A stretch of DNA of 64,000 nucleotides from Ruminococcaceae bacterium UBA7217 (GCA_002490425.1 DKTZ01000007.1:83243-147242); one strand, 5' to 3'; shown: positions 40,420 through 50,095, counted from the first letter of the stretch. The notes: generated by a model not told the origin, from the letters alone. Numbers and translations are program-made.

Positions 40420-40422
40420 AAA

Positions 40423-40617
40423 ATGTGCCTTTCAGCAGTTTATGCCTTAAACGGAAATGATAAAAAGCTTATTCAGGAAAACGTCGCGGGAGTAAGGATG
40501 GAAAACGGAAAGCTCATTCTTATAAACATCTTGGGCGTTAAAACCGAAATAGACGCCGAAATCGACTGCATTGACCTTATGGAAAATATTATCACCGTTA
40601 AAATGCCGTCAGTATAA
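40423..40617 (+). CDS. CooT-like small nickel-binding protein
   Basis: A 64-residue protein starting MCLSAVY, with the conserved N-terminal cysteine and Ser of the CooT family of homodimeric nickel-binding proteins, then an all-beta fold (ENVAGVRMENGKLILINILGVKTEID). CooT helps supply nickel to carbon-monoxide dehydrogenase in some bacteria; no such enzyme is nearby, so its client is unknown. GGGGAATAAAAA precedes the ATG. Confidence 0.82.
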   Translation: MCLSAVYALNGNDKKLIQENVAGVRMENGKLILINILGVKTEIDAEIDCIDLMENIITVKMPSV

Positions 40618-40640
40618 GCAAAATTAACGTTGAATATGAA

Positions 40641-40684
40641 AACAGCCGAAACTCACTGTGTGAAGTGAATTTCGGCTGTTGCTT
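40641..40684 (+). terminator. Terminator after CooT-like gene
   Basis: AACAGCCGAAA and TTTCGGCTGTT pair with an inner TCAC/AGTGA stem, then GCTTT. A similar stem is at 55249-55290. Confidence 0.85.
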
Positions 40685-40696
40685 TATGAATTTAAG

Positions 40697-41359
40697 TTAC
40701 TTTATATTTCGTCTTGTGCTTAAAAATGCTCGTGTCTGTTCTTCTTCATTCTTTCGGATAATGAAGTCTGCGGCGAGCAAAATGGCAAATACTGCAAATA
40801 ATGCGGTGCAGTCCGAAGTTGCATCCGTATTCGGAATCTGCGGTGCTTGGGAACTGTTGCCCTTTGACGAAGTATTCACATCTGCCGACGGCTTTTCGGG
40901 TTTATTATTTCCGTTATTTGCGTTTTCATTTTTGCCGTTGTCGGGTTTATCTGTGCTACCGCTTGACGGGTCGTTCTGTTCGGGTTTGTCGGGCGTATCA
41001 GGTGTTTCAGGCTCTTTCTCTTCATTCCTGTAAATCTCATATTCAAGATTTACACTGTTACAGTAGTTGCCAATGCCTTCAACCGTGACGAAAGCTGTAC
41101 CTACGCCGTTATTGTCGGAATAACACACAATATAATCCGTACCGTATTGGAGAGTTTTTCCGTCTTTTGTTACGGTTATCTGAGGCTCAACGGGAGCGCC
41201 GTTGTATTCAAGACTGCCGCTGACGGAGATGTCCTTTTCGCTGATTTCACACGGCAGAATTGTGAAGCTGTATGACCTTTCACCCTCGTACAGTCCAATG
41301 CCTATTACTGTTACGGTCGCAGTGCCTGCCGAAATATTGTTTTCGATGTCTCCTGAACA
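40697..41359 (-). pseudogene. Truncated surface protein (C-terminal part) fused to a sigma-factor fragment
   Basis: An open frame without a proper start, about 220 codons. It has two beta-rich repeats (SAGTATVTVIGIGLYEGE, then GVGTAFVTVEGIGNYCNS) typical of surface Ig-like modules, a Pro/Asp/Asn-rich wall-spanning linker, and a sorting-like IPNTD, membrane helix and RKNEEE tail. The 5' part is missing: the frame runs upstream into the ECF sigma fragment at 41311-41484 and stops at about 41360. It is a deletion product. Confidence 0.72.
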
Positions 41360-41484
41360 CAGTCCTCAGAGCATTCACGGTATTCACCGAGCCTTGCCGA
41401 AGCATACGTCACTAAACGCTGATAATATGCATTATAAAGTTGTTCAAATCGGTCAGCAGTATCAATTACGATACTGTTTTCCAT
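41311..41484 (-). pseudogene. N-terminal fragment of an ECF sigma factor
   Basis: ATG at 41484 with AAGGAGAG upstream, 57 codons to a stop at 41311. The first 45 residues (FEQLYNAYYQRLVTYASARLG...CSEDCVQET) match sigma region 2.1-2.2 (helices, then EDxVQET). The frame then jumps into the sequence encoding the surface protein in another frame. All of region 2.3-4 is gone. This places the deletion junction at about 41350-41360. Confidence 0.7.
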
Positions 41485-41606
41485 ATCAACTCTCCTTTTT
41501 TGCTTTCATAACGTAGTGCTTCAAAAATGCAAAACCTAACAAAAATTTTTAAAATATTTTTATTTTTTATTCTATTTTACCAAATTCAATGTAATAAGGC
41601 AACAAA

Positions 41607-41630
41607 AAAAGCAGGACAAGCCTGCTTTTC
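41607..41630. terminator. Terminator, copy 1 of a duplicated hairpin
   Basis: AAAAGCAGG and CCTGCTTTT around ACAAG, followed by C and the AATAATTGCTG tail. A copy with a similar stem and the same tail lies at 42648-42671, on the other side of the YczE-like gene. Confidence 0.75.
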
Positions 41631-41722
41631 CAATAATTGCTGATATTTTTTTCTCCGTAAAAAAATTATTCGGAACCACAGAACCGTGAATTCCGAATTT
41701 TTACACTTATTTTTCTTGACTT

Positions 41723-42457
41723 TTATCGGTTGTACGCCGTACCGAAGTGTGTATAGTCGTAATATCTTATAACCGTAAACTGGTGAAGAATACGGTATTT
41801 ATGTTCAATTATTTTCTTTGAGATACTGCCGTTGCAAAAGGAAACGACAGGTCCCATAAATAATGCGGTAATAATTGTACCTACGCCGATAGGGCCGCCC
41901 AAAATCAGCGCGACGCCTGTGCACACAAGGTCTGTGAATACACGGCACCATTTATACTTAAGCTTCAGTTTTTCTTCCATTACCATTCCCAATGCATCGT
42001 AAGGCGAAACGCCCATATCGCATTTAAAGTAAAGTGAAGCAGAGAAGCTCAAAAGAAAAACACCTATAATCATAAGGAATATTTTATAAATGAGATTATC
42101 AGCGGCAGGTAAAAGAGCTTTCAGTACGCCTGTAAAATACTCGCAAACGAAGCCAACGCCTGCCATATTAACAACTGTGCCAACGCTTATAAGCCTTTTA
42201 GCAGCGCATGCAACAGCAATTAAAAGCACGCCGTTTATGCACATCTGATAAAATCCGAACCCTATGCCGAGAATTGAGCTTACAGACATATTCATAGCGG
42301 TAAAAGGGTCAACACCCATACCGGAAAATGAAAAAACCGCAACAGCAAAGCCCATAATAACAATACTGCAAAGTAAAATGTTAAATCGCTTAAATCCCTC
42401 TTTCTGAGATAAAATTTTTTTCAAGTTCATATTTTCGAGAATTTCTTTCATAATCAT
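41723..42457 (-). CDS. YczE/YyaS-like integral membrane protein
   Basis: A 244-residue protein with about six membrane helices and the family's repeats GMGVDPFTAMNMSV and CDMGVSPYDALGMV, as in YczE/YitT-like membrane proteins of unknown or transport function. ATG 42457 (MIMKEI) lies after a weak GACAGA; an upstream ATG at 42487 extends it by 10 residues. Transcribed alone between two related terminators. Confidence 0.8.
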   Translation of the reverse strand: MIMKEILENMNLKKILSQKEGFKRFNILLCSIVIMGFAVAVFSFSGMGVDPFTAMNMSVSSILGIGFGFYQMCINGVLLIAVACAAKRLISVGTVVNMAGVGFVCEYFTGVLKALLPAADNLIYKIFLMIIGVFLLSFSASLYFKCDMGVSPYDALGMVMEEKLKLKYKWCRVFTDLVCTGVALILGGPIGVGTIITALFMGPVVSFCNGSISKKIIEHKYRILHQFTVIRYYDYTHFGTAYNR

Positions 42458-42763
42458 ATCTGTCTTTTCTTTGTGAATATTGCACATATATCTATGTAGT
42501 TGTTTGTTTATATGCTACAACCAATTTTTAGAAAAGTCAAGATTTTCTTGTTAATTTTTTAACTTTCGTCCTTTATAACAAAATAACAAACAGATGATAT
42601 GTTTTTTGTGAAAAATGACGATATATTATGCCTGTCATAAACACGAAAAGCGGGGCAAGCCCTGCTTTTTCGATAATTGCTGTAAATTGCAGAATACAAT
42701 ATTATTTCCCTTTGTATGTGAAGAACATCGCACTTTACTTTGTTATCACAAAATAGTTTACCG
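42458..42763. other. Gap with the second terminator copy
   Basis: AAGCGGGGC and GCCCTGCTT (42648-42667) form a stem with a TTTTT tail, followed by GATAATTGCTG, as in the copy at 41607. The remainder shows no coding signal. Confidence 0.6.
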
Positions 42764-44014
42764 TCAGTCCGACAAGCTGTGTATAAACAATCCTGACAAC
42801 AATTTCGGTTCAAACCACGTAGATTTCGGCGGCATAACCTTGCCTGCGTCCGCAATGTTCATAAGCTCAGAAAGCGAGGTCGGGTACATTGAAAATGCTA
42901 CTCTCATTCCCTCATTTACTCTGCGTTCAAGCTCGGAAAGACCTCTGATTCCGCCGACAAAATCAATTCGTTTGTCCGTTCTGGGGTCGTCAATGCCGAG
43001 CACGGGTGAAATAAGATTATTCTGAAGGATTGAAACATCAAGACACTCGACTGGGTCGTTCTCGTTAATAAATTCGCTTTTTGCCGAAAGGCAGTACCAT
43101 TCGCCGTCAAGGAACATTCCGAAGGTATGGCGCTCTTTGGGGGCATAAGGCTCTCTGCCCATTTTTTTCACAGTGAATTTTTCACTGATTTTTGCGATAA
43201 ACTCTTCTGCCGAAAGCCCGTTCAAATCGGCAATCACACGGTTGTAATCCATAATTTTAAGCTCGTTACACGGAAAAATCACGGAGAGGAAAAAATTGAA
43301 TTCGGCGTTTCGGTCATATTCGCTTCCGTTTCTGCGCCTTTCGCCTACCTTAACGGCGGAGGCACAGCGGTGATGACCGTCTGCAATGTAAAGATAAGGA
43401 ATTTTTGCATATTCGTTTACAAGTGCTTCAACCGTGCTGTCATCGTTAATTACCCAAACAGTCTGTGAAATTCCGTCGGCAGACACAAAATCGTACACGG
43501 GTGAGTGGCTGTTTTTCCAATTCTCAACTATATCTGACACGGTTTTATTTTCACGGTGAGTGAGGAAAATCGGACCTGTGTTTGCATTGCAGGTGTCAAC
43601 GTGATGAATTCTGTCCGCCTCTTTGTCAGCACGGGTAAATTCGTGCTTTTTGATAATATTGTCGATGTAATCGTCAACGGCGGTACAACCGACAAGACCT
43701 GTCTGCGCTCTGCCGTTCATAATCTGACGGTAAATGTAAAGCATAGGTTTTGCGTCCTGAACCAAAATGCCGTCTGAAATTAGCTTTTCAAGGTTTTCCT
43801 TTGCCTTTTCATATACTTTTTCATCGTAAATGTATGTGTCTTTAGGCAAGTCAATCTCTGCCTTATCCACATGAAGAAATGAGTAGGGATTTCCCTTTAC
43901 CATTTCTCTCGCTTCGTCTGAGTTCATTACGTCATAGGGGAGGGCTCCGACCTTATCAGCTTTGTCAGGGGTGGGTCTTATTGCCTTAAAGGGTCTTAAT
44001 ATTGCCATTGTCAT
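42764..44014 (-). CDS. DUF1015 family protein
   Basis: A 416-residue soluble protein of the DUF1015 family: ILRPFKAIRPTPDKADKVGALPYDVMN at the start, ADGHHRCASAVKVGERRR in the middle and FVGGIRGLSELER late. The function of the family is not settled. It overlaps the VanZ-like gene upstream by 29 bp, so it belongs to the operon 46048-42764. GAAAGG precedes the ATG. Confidence 0.92.
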   Translation of the reverse strand: MTMAILRPFKAIRPTPDKADKVGALPYDVMNSDEAREMVKGNPYSFLHVDKAEIDLPKDTYIYDEKVYEKAKENLEKLISDGILVQDAKPMLYIYRQIMNGRAQTGLVGCTAVDDYIDNIIKKHEFTRADKEADRIHHVDTCNANTGPIFLTHRENKTVSDIVENWKNSHSPVYDFVSADGISQTVWVINDDSTVEALVNEYAKIPYLYIADGHHRCASAVKVGERRRNGSEYDRNAEFNFFLSVIFPCNELKIMDYNRVIADLNGLSAEEFIAKISEKFTVKKMGREPYAPKERHTFGMFLDGEWYCLSAKSEFINENDPVECLDVSILQNNLISPVLGIDDPRTDKRIDFVGGIRGLSELERRVNEGMRVAFSMYPTSLSELMNIADAGKVMPPKSTWFEPKLLSGLFIHSLSD

Positions 44015-44456
44015 TTTTCCTTTCGATTTTCTTTATATAAATTAAAATTATAAGTAAAAATATAATTGCTCCGAGAAGTGCCCCCGAAGAGTCAATCAGC
44101 ATATCCTTTGCACTGCACGCACGCCCGTCCGAAAAAAGCTGATGCAGTTCGTCAGTTACTGCATAAAGACAGGCGAGGGGAAAAGCAATCAGTGAGGCTT
44201 TTTTAGTATTAAATGTGGCAAAAACCGCATTTGAAAGCGAGAATGACAGAGCCGCAAACTCACAAAAATGTGCCGCCTTGCGAATAAAATAAGATGAAAA
44301 TTCAATTCCCGTAAGCCCAGTTATTTTCAGAAGCAACGAATCGCTCATACTGTCCGACTCCTCCGCATTTGCCGAGGACATTGCGAATATGAAAATCATC
44401 ACCGCCAGCACGAGCACCCACGAGATTATAATATAAATCTTTCTTTTTGATGTCAT
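43986..44456 (-). CDS. VanZ-like membrane protein
   Basis: A 156-residue membrane protein with four hydrophobic segments. It shows the VanZ family core RKAAHFCEFAALSFSLSN...YAVTDELHQLFSDGRACSAKDMLIDSSGALLG. Family members modulate sensitivity to lipoglycopeptides or other envelope processes; mechanism unknown. It overlaps the upstream lipoprotein gene by 4 bp and the DUF1015 gene by 29 bp. Confidence 0.88.
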   Translation of the reverse strand: MTSKRKIYIIISWVLVLAVMIFIFAMSSANAEESDSMSDSLLLKITGLTGIEFSSYFIRKAAHFCEFAALSFSLSNAVFATFNTKKASLIAFPLACLYAVTDELHQLFSDGRACSAKDMLIDSSGALLGAIIFLLIILIYIKKIERKNDNGNIKTL

Positions 44457-46048
44457 TCTTTTCTACCTTTGCCGAAATAGATATTAGAAGTATCGTACAC
44501 AAAGTAAATTCCGCTGACTGCTTTTCCGCAAACAAAATATTTTGAATCAAACTGTAAGGGAATTACTATGGCATTTTCAATAAGAAAGCTCTGCGCGTAG
44601 GTAAGATTTTCCTGTGTCGGATTTTCGGTTAAATTGTCAAATATTCTGTTGTATTCCTCAGATTTATATCCTGAAAAATTCAAATTACTGTCGCTTGTAA
44701 ATACGGATAAAACCGACTTAGCGTCTGATGAAGATGAGGTAAGCGGGTAAAGAGCTATGTCAAAATCTTTTTTGGCTATTGCTGAATCAAAATCCTTTTG
44801 CTCCATAACAGACACCGTTCCGTTAAGCTCAACTCCTATATTTTTTTGCCAAGAATTTACTATACTTTTTGCAATGCCCTGCGTGTTATTTGTGCATAAA
44901 ATTCTGATATCCAATGTTGAAACATCAAGCTCTGCGAGTGCGTCAGTCAGCATTTTTCTTGCGCTGTCAATGTCTGTTTTTGCTTGACTCACACTGCTGT
45001 TTGAAATTTTTTCACCTGACAAAAAGTAATCGGGAGCGACAATTCCGTCTGCTCTGTTCTCGGAAAATGCAGAAAAATCAATAGCGGAAACAAGACCTTT
45101 TCTTAAATTTAAAGACGCAAAACGCTCCTGCGAGAAATTAAACACAAGAGTATATGTAATATTATTAAGACCGGTTTCCGCAATTTTTGAGCCTGCATTT
45201 TTTTTAGATGTGCTGTTCAAAAATGCACAGTCGTAATTTCCTTTTTTAATTTTAGATGCAACCTGCGAATAATCCTCATTCAAATAAAATGTAACCGAGT
45301 TTGGAACTGCCGCATTTTCACCGTTATATTCACTGTTTTTTGAAATTGTGACATAATTTTTATCAGACACTCCCGAAACATAAAATCCGCCGCTGAAAAC
45401 TGTGTATTTTACTTCAAGTCCGTATCTGCCTGCGGTTAAATTAAAAAACTGTTCGTTGCAAGGGGCGCTTATGGGCTGAGAAAGCGCAAAAAGAAAGTTT
45501 TTGTCGGGCTTTTCAAGCGTAATAACGAGAGTGTCTGTGCCCTCTGCACGGATACCGAGGGAAGCTTTGTCCGCCTCACCGTTATGTACCGCCTCTGCAT
45601 TTTTAATATTTGACAAAAGAGAATAATCCGAAGCTTTCGTTTCAGGCAATATGCCTCTTGTGATGCCGAATACAAAATCGTCTGCCGTAATATCAGTCGG
45701 CAAAGCACCGCCTTTTTCCTCAATAAATTTTTTCGTGCTTGACGGAACAAAATATTTAAGACCGTCATGAAGCTTTACTGTATAGATAAGTCCGTCAGCG
45801 GAAACCGTATAGCTTTCAGCGGCAAGGCACTGCATTTCTCCGTTTTCATCAGGGCGTAAAAGAGTGTCAAAGCAGTTAAGTGCTATTGTTTTTTCCACAT
45901 CTTCAGCCGCAATCTGCGGATCGAAAGTTTTGGGCAAAGATGAAACTGCCGCCGCAAAGCTTTTGCCGGAGGTTTCCTCTTTCCCGCAGGAGCAAAGAAA
46001 TGTTATACATAATATAAGCGCCAAAATTACGCACAAAAACCTTTTCAT
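44453..46048 (-). CDS. Peptide-type ABC transporter substrate-binding lipoprotein (SBP family 5)
   Basis: A 531-residue extracellular solute-binding lipoprotein. Signal peptide with lipobox LCSC (about 17-20); then the family-5 pattern of oligopeptide binders (SSLPKTFDPQIAAEDVEKTIALNCFDTLLRPDENGE, DGLIYTVKLHDGLKYF). No permease or ATPase is adjacent, so it is an orphan binder. It is first in a tightly overlapping operon with VanZ-like and DUF1015 genes. AAAGG precedes the ATG. Confidence 0.9.
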   Translation of the reverse strand: MKRFLCVILALILCITFLCSCGKEETSGKSFAAAVSSLPKTFDPQIAAEDVEKTIALNCFDTLLRPDENGEMQCLAAESYTVSADGLIYTVKLHDGLKYFVPSSTKKFIEEKGGALPTDITADDFVFGITRGILPETKASDYSLLSNIKNAEAVHNGEADKASLGIRAEGTDTLVITLEKPDKNFLFALSQPISAPCNEQFFNLTAGRYGLEVKYTVFSGGFYVSGVSDKNYVTISKNSEYNGENAAVPNSVTFYLNEDYSQVASKIKKGNYDCAFLNSTSKKNAGSKIAETGLNNITYTLVFNFSQERFASLNLRKGLVSAIDFSAFSENRADGIVAPDYFLSGEKISNSSVSQAKTDIDSARKMLTDALAELDVSTLDIRILCTNNTQGIAKSIVNSWQKNIGVELNGTVSVMEQKDFDSAIAKKDFDIALYPLTSSSSDAKSVLSVFTSDSNLNFSGYKSEEYNRIFDNLTENPTQENLTYAQSFLIENAIVIPLQFDSKYFVCGKAVSGIYFVYDTSNIYFGKGRKE

Positions 46049-46195
46049 TGATTATCACCTTTCTTAAAGTATAACAAAAAAATTGTTTTTTCGCTATACA
46101 TTTTAAAATTTTTTTACAAATATAATGAATTTGTATTCGGTGTTTGGTATAATGGATAAGATATGAAATAGATTTTAATTAAGAAAGGAAAAATT

Positions 46196-47497
46196 ATGGA
46201 TAAAGCTATTTATATTATTTTAGGTTTGATTTTTGCGGTGACTGCCGTCCTAACGGTAATGATTATCTTGCTTTACGGCAAAATTAAAAAGTCTGAAAAT
46301 CAGTCCTCGGTTGACAGTAAAATAGATTCAATGCAAAAAATATTCGGCGATGAGTTCAGCCGAATACGAACGGAAAATGCAAATTCGGGTAAAACCGTTC
46401 GAGAGGAAATGCGCCAAAGCCTTGACGCTATGTCACAAAAAATTGACGCACAAAGCAAGCACACAGTTGAAATGCTCATAAACATCCGTGACAAAAATAC
46501 GGAAAATGCAGACAGACAGAATAAAGCGCTGGAAAGCTCCATTGCCAAAATGCAGGAGTCAAATGAGAAAAAGCTGGAGGAAATGAGGGCAACGGTTGAC
46601 GAAAAACTCACCTCAACCCTCACAACACGGCTTGACTCTTCATTCAAAACCGTTTCGGAACAGCTTGAAAAGCTGTATAAATCGCTCGGCGAAATGCAGA
46701 CTCTTTCTTCGGGAGTTACTGAGAATGTATCAGCACTTAACAGGGTTCTTACAAACGTAAAGGCGAGGGGAACCTGGGCTGAGGTTCAGCTTCAGGGAAT
46801 ACTTGACCAGACCATACCCGGTATGTACAAAACGAATGTCGCCACAGTCCCAAATTCCGCCGAGCGGGTTGAATTTGCAATTAAAATCCCGTCCTCGGAA
46901 AAGGGCGAAAAGGACATTTTACTGCCGCTAGACTCAAAATTTCCTATGGAGGATTACATTCGCCTGAACACTGCCGCTGACAGCGCTGACGCAGAAGCGC
47001 TTAAAGAGGCAAGAAAGGCTCTTGAAAAACGTATTCTCAGTGAGGCAAAGGACGTTTCAAAATACATACACATTCCTAATACTACTCCGTTTGCAATTAT
47101 GTACCTTGCAACCGAGGGGCTTTACGCTGAAATTGCCTCATCACGCACGGGACTTCCCGAAAAAATTCAGAAGGATTACAATGTTATGATTGCAGGTCCG
47201 AGCACAATTACGGCGCTTTTAAATTCACTTTCAATGGGCTTTAAAACAGTTGCCATAAACGAAAAAGCAAATGAGGTTCGCGAGCTTTTGTCGGCGGTTA
47301 AAACTCAATACGACAAATTTGACGGACTGCTTGTAAAGGCTCGCAAAAAGATTGACGAGGCAGGCAAAACGATTGACGATGCTCAGTCAAGAAACAACCT
47401 TATTCAGAAAAAGCTCCGCACAGTTGAATCGCTTGACTCTGCCGCCGCTGAAAAATTGCTTTCCGACGGCTCGGCAATATTTACATCTGACGATTAA
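46196..47497 (+). CDS. rmuC: DNA recombination protein RmuC
   Basis: A 433-residue protein with one N-terminal membrane helix (about 4-26), a long coiled coil (about 40-180) and the RmuC nuclease-like core (VKARGTWAEVQLQGILDQTIPGMY, LPLDSKFPMEDYIRL, TTPFAIMYLATEGLYAEI). RmuC limits DNA rearrangements at inverted repeats. The repeats elsewhere in this window may be relevant only loosely. AAAGGAAA precedes the ATG. Confidence 0.94.
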   Translation: MDKAIYIILGLIFAVTAVLTVMIILLYGKIKKSENQSSVDSKIDSMQKIFGDEFSRIRTENANSGKTVREEMRQSLDAMSQKIDAQSKHTVEMLINIRDKNTENADRQNKALESSIAKMQESNEKKLEEMRATVDEKLTSTLTTRLDSSFKTVSEQLEKLYKSLGEMQTLSSGVTENVSALNRVLTNVKARGTWAEVQLQGILDQTIPGMYKTNVATVPNSAERVEFAIKIPSSEKGEKDILLPLDSKFPMEDYIRLNTAADSADAEALKEARKALEKRILSEAKDVSKYIHIPNTTPFAIMYLATEGLYAEIASSRTGLPEKIQKDYNVMIAGPSTITALLNSLSMGFKTVAINEKANEVRELLSAVKTQYDKFDGLLVKARKKIDEAGKTIDDAQSRNNLIQKKLRTVESLDSAAAEKLLSDGSAIFTSDD

Positions 47498-47519
47498 ATT
47501 TAGACAAAAATCTTGCATT

Positions 47520-47548
47520 TTGACTGATTTTGTTTTATCATATAAAAT
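47520..47548 (+). promoter_or_regulatory. SigA promoter of GH3 gene
   Basis: TTGACT (47520-47525), 17 bp, TAAAAT (47543-47548), about 36 bp before the ATG. Confidence 0.72.
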
Positions 47549-47583
47549 GATACATTTTGTATATGAGATTAGGAGGAAAAACT

Positions 47584-50031
47584 ATGGCATTAAAACACGC
47601 TGATCTTATCGCACAGATGACGCTTGAAGAAAAGGCAAGTATGTGCGACGGTCTTGACTACTGGCACAGCCAGCCTATTGACCGTTTGGGGATTAAATCC
47701 GTAAGTCTTAACGACGGCCCTCACGGTATCCGTAAGAAAGGCGACCCGGACGCGGCAAAGAAAGGCGAAACAGACCTTCTCAAGGGTGTTCCCGCAATCT
47801 GCTTCCCGACAGCATCTGCCACCGCTTGCTCTTGGGACACAGACCTTATCAGAAAAATGGGCGAGGCTCTCGGCGATGAATGCCGCAAGGAAAAGGTTTC
47901 TGTTCTTTTAGGCCCCGGCACAAACATTAAGCGTTCTCCCCTTTGCGGAAGAAACTTTGAATATTTCTCGGAAGACCCCGAGCTTGCAGGCGAAATGGCG
48001 GCGTCATTTATTAACGGCGTTCAGTCAAAGGGCATAGGCACTTCGCTTAAGCACTATGCGGCAAACAACCAGGAAACACGAAGAATGACCGTTAACACCG
48101 TTGTTGACGAAAGAACACTTCGTGAAATTTATCTTCGTCCTTTTGAAATCGCAGTTAAAAAGGCTCAGCCTTGGACTGTTATGTGCGCTTATGAACGCCT
48201 TAACGGTGAATACTGCGCAGAAAACAAATGGCTTTTAACAGACGTTCTCCGTAATGACTTCGGCTATGAGAACCTTGTAGTTACTGACTGGGGCGCAGAA
48301 AATCAGAGAGTTCCCGGACTTAAAGCGGGTCAGGAGATTGAAATGCCCACGTCCTCGGGCGACGGTACAAAGCTTATCATTGACGCTGTTAAAGACGGCT
48401 CTCTCGACGAGGCTGTTCTCGACCATGCGGTTGACCTTATACTCAATATGGTTGACAAATCAGTTGCAACCTTAGGCGATTATACATACGACCCCGACGA
48501 GCACCATAAGCTCGCTCGTGAAATTGCAGGTCAGTGTATGGTTCTTATGAAGAATGCCGGTAACATTCTTCCTCTTAAAAAGACGCAGAAAATTGCAGTT
48601 ATCGGTGAAATGGCAAAAAAGCCACGTTATCAGGGCGCAGGCTCATCGCTCATTAACCCCATTAAGCTTGACAATGCTTGCGACACTCTTACGGAAATGG
48701 GCATAAACTATGACTATGCTCCCGGTTACAGCACAGCAAAGAAAAATAAAATTTCCGACGATACATTCGTAGCTGAGGCTGTTGCAAAGGCAAAAACAGC
48801 CGAAGTAGCTCTCCTTTTCATAGGTCTTACTGACGAATTTGAAACCGAGGGCAATGACAGAAAGCATCTTGGAATACCGCCTCTCCATAACAGACTTGTT
48901 GAAGAGATTTTGAATGTTAATAAAAACACTGTTGTTGTTCTTTCCGGCGGCTCGTCAATTGAAATGCCTTGGGCGGACAGCGTTCCTGCAATTCTTAACG
49001 GCTTCCTCACGGGTCAGGCGGGCGGCAGCGCTGTTTGCGACATTCTTTTCGGCGACGTTAACCCGTCGGGTAAATTGGCCGAAACCTACCCCATGCAGCT
49101 TTCGGATAATTCAAGCGCAAACTACTTCCCCGGCACTCCCGTTTCGGTTGAATACAGAGAGGGCGTTTATGTAGGCTACAGATATTACGATTCAGCTAAT
49201 ATCCCCGTACGTTTCCCGTTCGGTCATGGTCTTTCATACACAACATTTGAATACAGCGACATTAAGGTTTCCGCTGACAGCATTAAAGACACAGACACGC
49301 TGACAGTTTCATTTAAAATTAAGAATACGGGCAGTGTTGACGGTGCTGAAATTGCACAGCTTTACGTTTCAGATGTTGAAAGTACAATTTACAGACCGGT
49401 TAAAGAGCTTAAAGGCTTTAAGAAGGTTTTCTTAAAGGCAGGCGAGGAGAAAGAGGTTTCAATCGACCTCGAAAAACGTGCATTTGCATTCTATAATGTT
49501 GACGCACACGCTTGGCAGGTTGAAAGCGGTGAATTTAAGATTTTAGTAGGCGCATCAAGCCGTGACATTAAGCTTGAGGCAAGCGTAAATGTTGAGTCAA
49601 CAGATGCATACGCAATACCCGATTACAAAGCATCTGCTCCCGCTTATTACGGCGCAAATATTAAGAATGTAAGTGACGACGAGTTCAAAGCTGTTCTCGG
49701 TCACGAAATCCCTGCAAATACCCGTGACAAGAGCAAGCCACTCACAATTCTTAACACTCTTGAGGACGCTTATGACACCAAATGGGGCGGTAGGCTTTGC
49801 CGACTTCTCACAAAGTTCCTTGGCGCTGAAACAATGATGGGCGCAGTTGCACTCCAGACTCCGATTAAGAATTTCATTTCAATGAGCTTCGGTATTTTCA
49901 GTCCCGAAATGGCGGAAGGACTTCTTATGATGCTCAATGAGGGCAAATTCTGGAGACCGCTTGGTAAGATGATAGGCGGATTCCTCTTCAAGGGCGGAAT
50001 CAAAAAGCTCGGCAGACTTAAACAAATCTAA
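47584..50031 (+). CDS. GH3 family beta-glucosidase
   Basis: An 815-residue cytoplasmic glycoside hydrolase. The N-terminal domain has KHYAANNQE (K156-H157) and the nucleophile in VVTDWG (D235). A second alpha/beta domain, an Fn3-like domain (about 555-680) and a 120-residue C-terminal extension follow, the extension being unusual in length. ATG 47584 follows AGGAGG; the earlier ATG at 47557 has no site. It probably cleaves oligosaccharides taken up by the cell. Exact linkage unknown. Confidence 0.93.
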   Translation: MALKHADLIAQMTLEEKASMCDGLDYWHSQPIDRLGIKSVSLNDGPHGIRKKGDPDAAKKGETDLLKGVPAICFPTASATACSWDTDLIRKMGEALGDECRKEKVSVLLGPGTNIKRSPLCGRNFEYFSEDPELAGEMAASFINGVQSKGIGTSLKHYAANNQETRRMTVNTVVDERTLREIYLRPFEIAVKKAQPWTVMCAYERLNGEYCAENKWLLTDVLRNDFGYENLVVTDWGAENQRVPGLKAGQEIEMPTSSGDGTKLIIDAVKDGSLDEAVLDHAVDLILNMVDKSVATLGDYTYDPDEHHKLAREIAGQCMVLMKNAGNILPLKKTQKIAVIGEMAKKPRYQGAGSSLINPIKLDNACDTLTEMGINYDYAPGYSTAKKNKISDDTFVAEAVAKAKTAEVALLFIGLTDEFETEGNDRKHLGIPPLHNRLVEEILNVNKNTVVVLSGGSSIEMPWADSVPAILNGFLTGQAGGSAVCDILFGDVNPSGKLAETYPMQLSDNSSANYFPGTPVSVEYREGVYVGYRYYDSANIPVRFPFGHGLSYTTFEYSDIKVSADSIKDTDTLTVSFKIKNTGSVDGAEIAQLYVSDVESTIYRPVKELKGFKKVFLKAGEEKEVSIDLEKRAFAFYNVDAHAWQVESGEFKILVGASSRDIKLEASVNVESTDAYAIPDYKASAPAYYGANIKNVSDDEFKAVLGHEIPANTRDKSKPLTILNTLEDAYDTKWGGRLCRLLTKFLGAETMMGAVALQTPIKNFISMSFGIFSPEMAEGLLMMLNEGKFWRPLGKMIGGFLFKGGIKKLGRLKQI

Positions 50032-50060
50032 CAGAAAATTAAATTATCTGCACAAAATAA

Positions 50061-50095
50061 AAACCGTGTATCTGCAAACGATACACGGTTTTGCT
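50061..50095 (+). terminator. Terminator after the GH3 gene
   Basis: AAACCGTGTATC and GATACACGGTTT form a 12-bp stem around a 6-base loop, then TGCTTTGTTTTTT. It separates convergent genes. Confidence 0.88.
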
